DNA of 64,000 bases, taken from Euglena gracilis. Taxonomy: Eukaryota; Euglenida; Euglenophyceae; Euglenales. The notes beneath the pieces are model-generated. The model searched no databases. It saw only the letters and a program-made list of their open reading frames with translations, and was not told the origin of the DNA. The position numbers and the translations under genes were made by a program. The DNA is taken from contig CP154956.1 of NCBI GenBank assembly GCA_039621445.1, positions 89,224,482 to 89,288,481 on the forward strand, written 5' to 3'. Positions 37,346 through 64,000 of this stretch are shown piece after piece; the first letter of the stretch is position 1; every line of letters begins with the position of its first letter.

Positions 37346-37835
37346 GTTAGAGGCTAGTTTTCTGGGGGGAATTGGCGATATTCCGGCAGCGCGTGGCAAA
37401 GGAGCTGCGCCTTGGCTTGCCCCCCCCCCTCCGAGGCACACCTCCATAATGTGCAGGAACACAACGGAGTGGACAAGGAAACGCGCTTCGAGGTTTGTGG
37501 GGAAGGGGCGAGGCAAAGCTGCGGCGACCGTCCAGTGGGCAGCCTGTGTGCATGCCAAACCAAAAAAAGCCACGGGTACAGCCATTCACTCCCCACACCT
37601 ACTCACCACACAAGCAGGACGGAGCCCCCCCCCCGGTGTAAGACCCACATACACCTGCACCGTTCCCGACGCATTGCACACGGAAAACCACCACTTTCTG
37701 ACATCCGGCCGGCGGCCCTCGTCCACCAAATGGACTGCCGGTGGCAATGTACAGGTTTGGGCAGTGGGCAGACAACCCCCCCCCAAAAAAATTGGAGGGT
37801 CAGTGGGAGGCCAAGGGTCTGGTGCCGGCAGGGGG

Positions 37836-40337
37836 TCAGAGCCGGCTCTCCCGAGCGTCGGGGGCCTCGTCGTCGTCGGTGTCGTCGTCCTCGCGCAACA
37901 GGGTATTCAGCCCCTGCAGCAGCACCGGCGCGCAGAGGCGCATCGTTGGGGACGTGCGGTGAGGGAGGTGCTGTGGCATAGGACCCCAACCCTCCCCCAA
38001 TTCCCAATTCGCCGACATTCAAATATATGTGTATATATACATATATACATGTATATTTACATATATGTATATATGTAAATATATTTTAAAAATCTGTATA
38101 ATAATATCTATTTAAAAATAAAAATATATTTAAAATATTTTTTTTTGAATTTTTTGATTTTATATCTATTTAATTTTGCCAATATATTGTGTTACATTTC
38201 TTCTTATGAGTATTTTGGGGAAACTCGACGTGGATAATTACGACAATGTAAGAAACGAGAAGCTGAAAGGATCAAAAAAAATAGGGGGTGAACCCCCCAA
38301 ATAATATTGCACCCGCAGCTCTATTGGACGGCCGCCTCCGGCGGCGGGGGTGCAGCACTATTTGGACCCGCAGCACTATTGGACTGGGTGCCTCTTAGTC
38401 CCGGCCTATCACTACAGGCACCCTTTTGGTCTGTCAATGTCCTTCTCTGAGACTAGTGAGGTCGTGTGGTACATCTTCGGACGACTTCTGTGAGTTGTTC
38501 GGGTCGGAATTTGCCCCCTTTCCCCTCTCTGCGGATTAAAAAAGGTGCCTGCAATAGGCTGCACCAGCTTCTACACATTTCATATTGCTGTGATTTGGGG
38601 GGTGCAGCACTATTGGACGCTCGCTTCATCCGGCGGGGGGTGCAGCACTATTTGGACCCGCAGCTCTATTGGCCCCGCGGCACTATTAGGGGGGGGTGGT
38701 TGCATCACTCCAACTCACGAAGCAGCCAAAGCCAAAGCCACATAATAGGCAAGCACCTATAGTTGACCCCCAGATTTTCGCCATTTTCGGCCATTTTCGG
38801 CCATTTTCAGCCATTTTCGGCCATTTTCGGCCATTTTCGGCCATTTTTTCCTATAGGTGGGGGGTAAAGCTGCCTTAAAAATTCTTTCATACCAACAAAA
38901 CATTTTGATCATTCAGTCAACATGAAAGCAGTCGTGATAAGCTAACGCATCCAAGGAGGTCCGTTTGGATTGAGTGTTCAGGGATTCAAGAGGTCAAAGA
39001 GTTTTTTGTTGCAATAGTTTTTGGGACGCTTCATGAGAGTGGTTGGCACATGACATATTAACCACAATGGTGCTCATGACAAGTCCATTCACTCAACGAG
39101 AAAGAGAATGCAGCCATACAACTCAATAACGTACTCAATTCAATTCCGGCTGCCCATTGCTCAAAACCTTGTTCTGCTCTGTTGATGGATTGAAAACGCA
39201 GAATATGTGCACAAAAATAACCTGTCTGAGCAACTTGGAGCGAAAAGATTGGTCCAGTCCAGGGATTTTGTTTAAGGCCAGGGGGGGGGTCCCCTCACCC
39301 AGGGGGTACCCTTACACAGGGGTTCTGGGGACCGACTTTGGGAGCCAATTTTGGGTCACATTCTTTTCGGCGCTTTGTGCCGAAAAAAAAAAGCCAGAAT
39401 GGCCAAAGTTCAGGCAGGGGGCAAGATCCCCTCCCCCCACCCCCACCGCTGCGGCGGGGGTCCACCCTACCCCCCATCCCCCCCCCTTAGTTGCACTGAG
39501 GCTTCTTGTCGCTTCGCTTCTGGCCCAATTTGCTCTGTGGTGAGTGGCCAGGGAACCCATAAACCCCTCTGTTGCTCTGGTTTCTGTCTCTGTGCTCAGT
39601 TGCAGGGCGGTCCTTAAGCAAATAATAATAATAATAAAACTCCGCTGTCCCAGCACACTCAGTGAAAAAAAAAAACAGGAAAATGGGCAAGAAATTTTGG
39701 CATTTTTCAGCGAGAGTCGACAGGTCGACATCAGGAAAAAAAATTGATTCCTGGCACCCTTGGACCATCGTCCATTAACCCAAATCATCAAAAACTGTGT
39801 TTTTCGACTCTGTTTAATTTTTGCCCCCGTTCAAGTCCCAGTCTGGCCCTTAGCCGGCCCTTTGGCCGAAAGAGGGGGGGGGCGGTCCTTAAGGAAATAA
39901 AAAAACAAACTTTCCTGTCTCTTAATAACCGCCCTGCTCTGTTGTTGCTCCACCTGGCCGAACTCTGGTGTAATCCCCCCCCCCCCCCCCCCCCCATGGC
40001 CCAACCTTTAAAAATCCACGGTGAAGTCGCCCAAGGGGCGCTTCTCTGACCCACCGCCTGAGAGGGCATCGCGGTAGAAACGCAGATTCGAACAAAGTCC
40101 GAGGGAAGGAAGGAAGGAAGGAAGGAAGGAAGCCACAGGAAACAGGCTGCTTGAATGAACACTTGCAAGGTGCTCAGTCGATAAACCACCTCCATCACGT
40201 TGGAAAAGGACCCCTCTTGCAAACTGTTCACCCCACGAACATCCAGGATGGGAAAGAAGCTTCTGTTGGTAAACAAGGATTTGCAGAGAGGGCATTTTTG
40301 CAGACACTGTCAAAAAAAGTCCCTATCAAAAAAGCGC

Positions 40338-40381
<44 letters not shown>

Positions 40382-40382
40382 G

Positions 40383-40418
<36 letters not shown>

Positions 40419-42001
40419 TGTATGTATGTATGTATGTAGGTATGTTGTATGTATGTATGCATTGCGTATGTATGTATGTATGTATGTATGTATGTATGTA
40501 TGTATGTATGTATGTATGTATGTATGTATGTATGTATGTATGTATGTATGTATGTATGTATGTATGTATGTATGTATGTATGTATGTATGTATGTATGTA
40601 TGTATGTATGTATGTATGTATGTATGTATGTATGTGTATGTATGTATGTATGTATGTATGTATGTATGTACGGATGTATGTGTATATGTAGATATATTAA
40701 TAATTTCAAAAAAAATAGATCAAAATTTGCATACACAAATTTTTTTCGATTTTTTTCCCAAAAAGAAGACTAAGAAAAACAGCCTGAAGAATATCAAAAT
40801 GGGTAATAGACCCTTTTGTGAACGTGCAACAACCAAAACAAAATGTTTGCTGTTTTGTTTTAAGGGGTGGTGCTGGCCTTGGGTGGGTAGTTGCAGGACA
40901 CTCTCCACCCACCCCACTTAAAAAAGTGGCTCAAACTGCAGTCCAAAATCCAAAATTCAATCATCCATGGCTAGTAGGCCTAAAACACCCGCCTTGTTGT
41001 TGAAGCACAATTATAAAAACATTTAGACTGCAACCATCAATTTAAAAAAAAAAAAAAACACACAACATGCTTGCTAGTGAATTCTCACTCATGTGTTGTG
41101 GTGTGTGTATTCTGTCACTTGGATTTGTCAATTGAAGACACATTTTGGAGTTTATTACTGGAGTGATGTTTCCACTTTTTTTTCTGGCAGAAACACACCA
41201 TAACTGAGGAATTACCCCCGAAGATATGTTACCGTTTGTGTTACATCACGTCTCACCGTTAGTCCTCGGTCGCAGGCAAAGGAAGAGAAACAGATGTCCA
41301 ACGGCAAGAAAGAAAGATCCATGTCTCCTGAACCGTCAACTGCTACGAGAACATGCGGACCCACCGCAGCCAGTTTCATGATAAATGGTATGTTGTCGCA
41401 AATTGCAGGATTAGGGCCAGAGACAGCCGATAATGTGGGCGATTTCTTGGAAATGGCGCAAAGAGAGTGTTCAACGTCACAATTACCAGCGAGTGCTCGA
41501 GAGTTTTCGAATTTCGATTGCTCATTCATGAGCTGCAACATGAACTCAAGGATGGAGATTGAATATCAGCCCATATCGGCCTCATTGACGATCTTGAATT
41601 TACCGGGTCCCGAAAAAAAATCCTGAAATATCGGCTTTATTGGGGGGGGGGGGGTGATGTACTTTTTTTTTGGGCGGTTTTGGGGTTCTCCGGATCACGA
41701 AGATGGGGATATCGGGGCACAAAATTATCGTATCGGTTTTATCGACTTTTATCGAGAATATCGGGGGGTCAAACTATCCGAATTCTTCGGGAGGACCCCC
41801 CCTAAACCCAATATCAATATCCACCCTTGGTGAACTCATTCTTACACATCTGCTCAGTGTTTGCCTTGAATTGTTGCATAGGGACGCAAAAAAATGTTCC
41901 GATGGTTCTCCCTGCTCAATGGAAATGTTGGAGGCCCATCCGGTCGCCCTCATCGACGTTAGGATGGTGTTGTTCACCTCCTCTGCCAGCCAAGCCGCCA
42001 T
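37836..42001 (-). CDS. Unassigned protein with acidic C-terminal tail
   Basis: Family not recognised. Three minus-strand exons agree in phase: 41918-42059 (coding from the ATG at 42001, or from further upstream if an earlier exon exists), 41257-41481 and 37836-37970. The product is about 147 aa from MAAWLAEEVNN. Exon 2 contains CDVEHSLCAISKKSPTLSAV, GPHVLVAVDGSGDMDL and FACDRGLT. Exon 3 has a hydrophobic helix, RLCAPVLLQGLNTLL, then EDDDTDDDEAPDARESRL and TGA. The first intron is nonconventional (CAG/CTG); the second is GT-AG (ACG|GTGAGA to CCACAG). A CAG acceptor (CCCGTTCAG, exon from 42059) precedes the start and could be a trans-splice site. The plus strand of exon 2 is also open and flanked by splice-like sites, but the minus model chains three exons. 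Confidence 0.66.
38285..38700. repeat. Word element: GCAGCACTATTGGACCC
   Basis: It begins GTGAACCCCCCAAATAATAT and contains at least five copies of GCAGC(A/T)CTATT(T)GG beside C or G runs. It fits the word-element pattern but the right end is unclear. Confidence 0.45.
40341..40690. repeat. TA then TATG microsatellite
   Basis: About 50 nt of TA followed by nearly 300 nt of TATG with few interruptions, in the spacer between the acidic-tail gene exons 2 and 3. Confidence 0.95.
41482..41917 (-). other. Nonconventional intron of the acidic-tail gene
   Basis: The 5' end is GAGCAGGGAG (CAG at +4 to +6) and the 3' end is CTCGCTGGTAAT (CTG at -8 to -6). CAGGGAG against CTCGCTG pairs at six of seven positions. 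Phase 0 on both sides, 436 nt. Confidence 0.75.
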
Positions 42002-42059
42002 CCCTTTGGTCAACAAGAACGCCCCATCGGAGTTGACCACTGACGCGGTGGAAACAGAG

Positions 42060-43417
42060 CTGAACGGGAGGGGAGGTGGGCTGGGTATAGACGGAAACGA
42101 ATAAAATTTTTTTTGCTTCAACATTCTCCCTCCTTGTGCCATGAAATTTTTTGATATATATACATATATATATACATACATATATATTATATACACACAC
42201 ATATATATACATATATACTATATATTATATAAATTATAAACACCTGAGGAAACAATCTTATATGCAATAAAAAGAACTTTTGGGACAGAAATTTTTTCAG
42301 GACATCTTTGTTCTGATTTGTTTTCGAAAGAAAGAACAGAAGATGTGTGCATTCTTTTGATTTAAAAACACTCTTTTAAGAGATTGTGGTGAACTGTTAA
42401 AACTCACTTCTTCCATAATACCTGAAGCAGGCAAAATTTTTTTCTTGCAGGAACGTCTTCCTTGCACTTTCGATTTTTTGGCAAAATGTTCCTGAATCTT
42501 TGGATGCATTTGACTTGGGGGCAATCTAACTCTTTAATGCATCACAAAAAGTTCTTCTCGAGACTCCCAAGCATAGGGGAAAAACACAAGAAAAGCATCG
42601 ACAGGATAAAGATGGACAAAAGGGATTTGACCATCCCAGTGGATGGGGCTGACCCCAATACTGATGGGTGGGAGGCTCGGAATGGGGAGCCCTTCATTCT
42701 CGAGGTGGCATCACCACCCCTCCTGGGGGAAGGCGGTAGGGCTGTCCAGAGATTGGGAGGGGTCTGGACCATGCTTGTGCTTACCAACCGGGGGGGGGGG
42801 GGGGGGGGGGGGGTGGGTGCTATAGGGTGCCTGCCCCTAGCAGGCACACCCCCCCCCGGGGGGGGGATAGGGGTCCGGGCCGGACCCAGAAAATTTTCAT
42901 TGAAAATGGCCGTTTCCGGGCCCCCGGCGCCTTCGGCGCCGGGGTCGGAGGGGGGTGCCTGCTAGGGGCAGGCACCCCCCGAAACCCTACCCCCCCCGGG
43001 GGGGGGGTCGGATCGGGTGCTATGGGGTGCCTGCCCCTAGCACCCACCCCCCCCCCCTGGGGGAGGCACCCGACTAAGCACAAGCCTGGTCTGGACCCCT
43101 CTTCAACAGAAACCAACATCACGACCACTTTTCTCAGAATTTCCACTTGCTCATGGTTTTATTTTTGCATAATTATTTGTTCTTGATTATTTTGGTAATT
43201 TTTTGCCTGCTCAAAAGAATTCTTTTTTCTGATTTGGCTCATGAAATTGAGAGCGCTTTTCGATTTGATTTTGAAATTTGAGAATTCGATCATCTTTAAA
43301 TGGATCTTTTTCATTGCACTATAATAAAAACCTCACCTTGCACTCATTGCTGACATGGAGGGGGTCGACCCCCCCCCCACCTTCCCCAAACCATCCATGG
43401 GGTTCCGGGAGTCTTGT
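42060..43417. other. Spacer between the repeat-unit gene and the acidic-tail gene
   Basis: Contains a TA-rich run at 42160-42235 and the TIR element at 42771-43087. No supported exon. Confidence 0.5.
42771..43087. mobile_element. TIR element with 10-bp target duplication and GCCTGCCCCTAGCA repeats
   Basis: GGTCTGGACC lies at 42761-42770 and 43088-43097. Terminal inverted repeats are ATGCTTGTGCTTACC and its near-complement. A CGGCGC hairpin is at 42922-42944. A related copy lies near 14700-14930. Confidence 0.8.
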
Positions 43418-63690
<20,273 letters not shown>

Positions 63691-64000
63691 CTGAGGGGAA
63701 AGGCCGAGAGGCCGAGGCTGATTAGGAACGGGGGAGGAACGGGGTGTGGACCTGCCCACCCATCCCCTGGGGGGGCGGGGGGACCCACCTTTGGGTTGAA
63801 TTTTGGGGTGCAAATTTTCTTCGGCACTTCGGGGCGAAAATAGAGGAAACCCCCCTTTTGGTTGGGGGGGGGGAGGGGGCGGGGCCAGACCACACCATTG
63901 CTTAGCGACCCCGGGTGAGGGGCAGGCTTTTGCTTAAGGAACCGGGGGGGGGGGTACTGGCTAGCCAATCGTCTAGACACTGCAAAAAGTGGACTAGCTA
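63691..64000. other. Right edge, no exon seen
   Basis: C/G runs with GGCACTTCGGGGC hairpin-like sequence and an ATTGCTTAG(C)GACCCC motif shared with the element ends near 54770. Probably intron. Confidence 0.4.

Larger units (their letters stand above)
34216..37835. other. Spacer between the acidic-tail gene and adenylate kinase
   Basis: Holds the AATTAGAAG word element, C/G-run repeats near 35900-36120 and the TG repeat at 37091-37345. No supported exon. Confidence 0.5.

Noticed and set aside
40151-40921. 256-codon plus frame, mostly Met-Tyr-Val-Cys
   Set aside because: It is a translation of the TATG microsatellite.

Overview
The window looks like nuclear DNA of a euglenid (Euglena-like) protist. 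The main evidence is the introns. Several reading frames connect only if the intron ends are not GT-AG. In most of those cases the intron has CAG at +4 to +6 and CTG at -8 to -6, and these triplets can pair. As I recall it, this is the signature of euglenid nonconventional introns. Ordinary GT-AG introns occur in the same genes. Exons are short (41-225 nt) and usually GC-rich, and lie in kilobase introns and spacers full of microsatellites, poly-C/poly-G runs and small inverted-repeat elements. Assignment to euglenids is an inference. I found no rRNA, tRNA, CRISPR or bacterial-style operon.

All supported genes lie on the minus strand. Right to left: (1) 63690-43418, the 3' part of a large gene with at least three copies of an unrecognised Trp/Phe-rich repeat exon set and a C-terminus with two hydrophobic segments. 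(2) 42001-37836, a small unassigned protein with an acidic tail. (3) 34191-25346, a complete nine-exon adenylate kinase of 272 residues with an N-terminal Dpy-30/RIIa-like segment and a Cys-X5-His-X15-Cys-X2-Cys LID site of the Desulfovibrio gigas type. (4) 24572 to beyond the left edge, scattered exons of one or more unassigned genes. Of these, the four exons from 11393 to 210 form a phase-consistent chain.

Introns and spacers carry a decayed Tc1/mariner element (18990-19798), hAT-like non-autonomous elements with perfect 8-bp target duplications that carry minisatellites (44264-45009 and 58341-59833, the second nested in another inverted-repeat element), a foldback element (15345-16286), TIR elements with 9-11 bp target duplications and a CGGCGC hairpin core, and a group of elements whose ends share GTAAACCCCC followed by an element-specific word repeated next to C-runs. 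Most long open frames outside the listed exons are low-complexity or antisense shadows.
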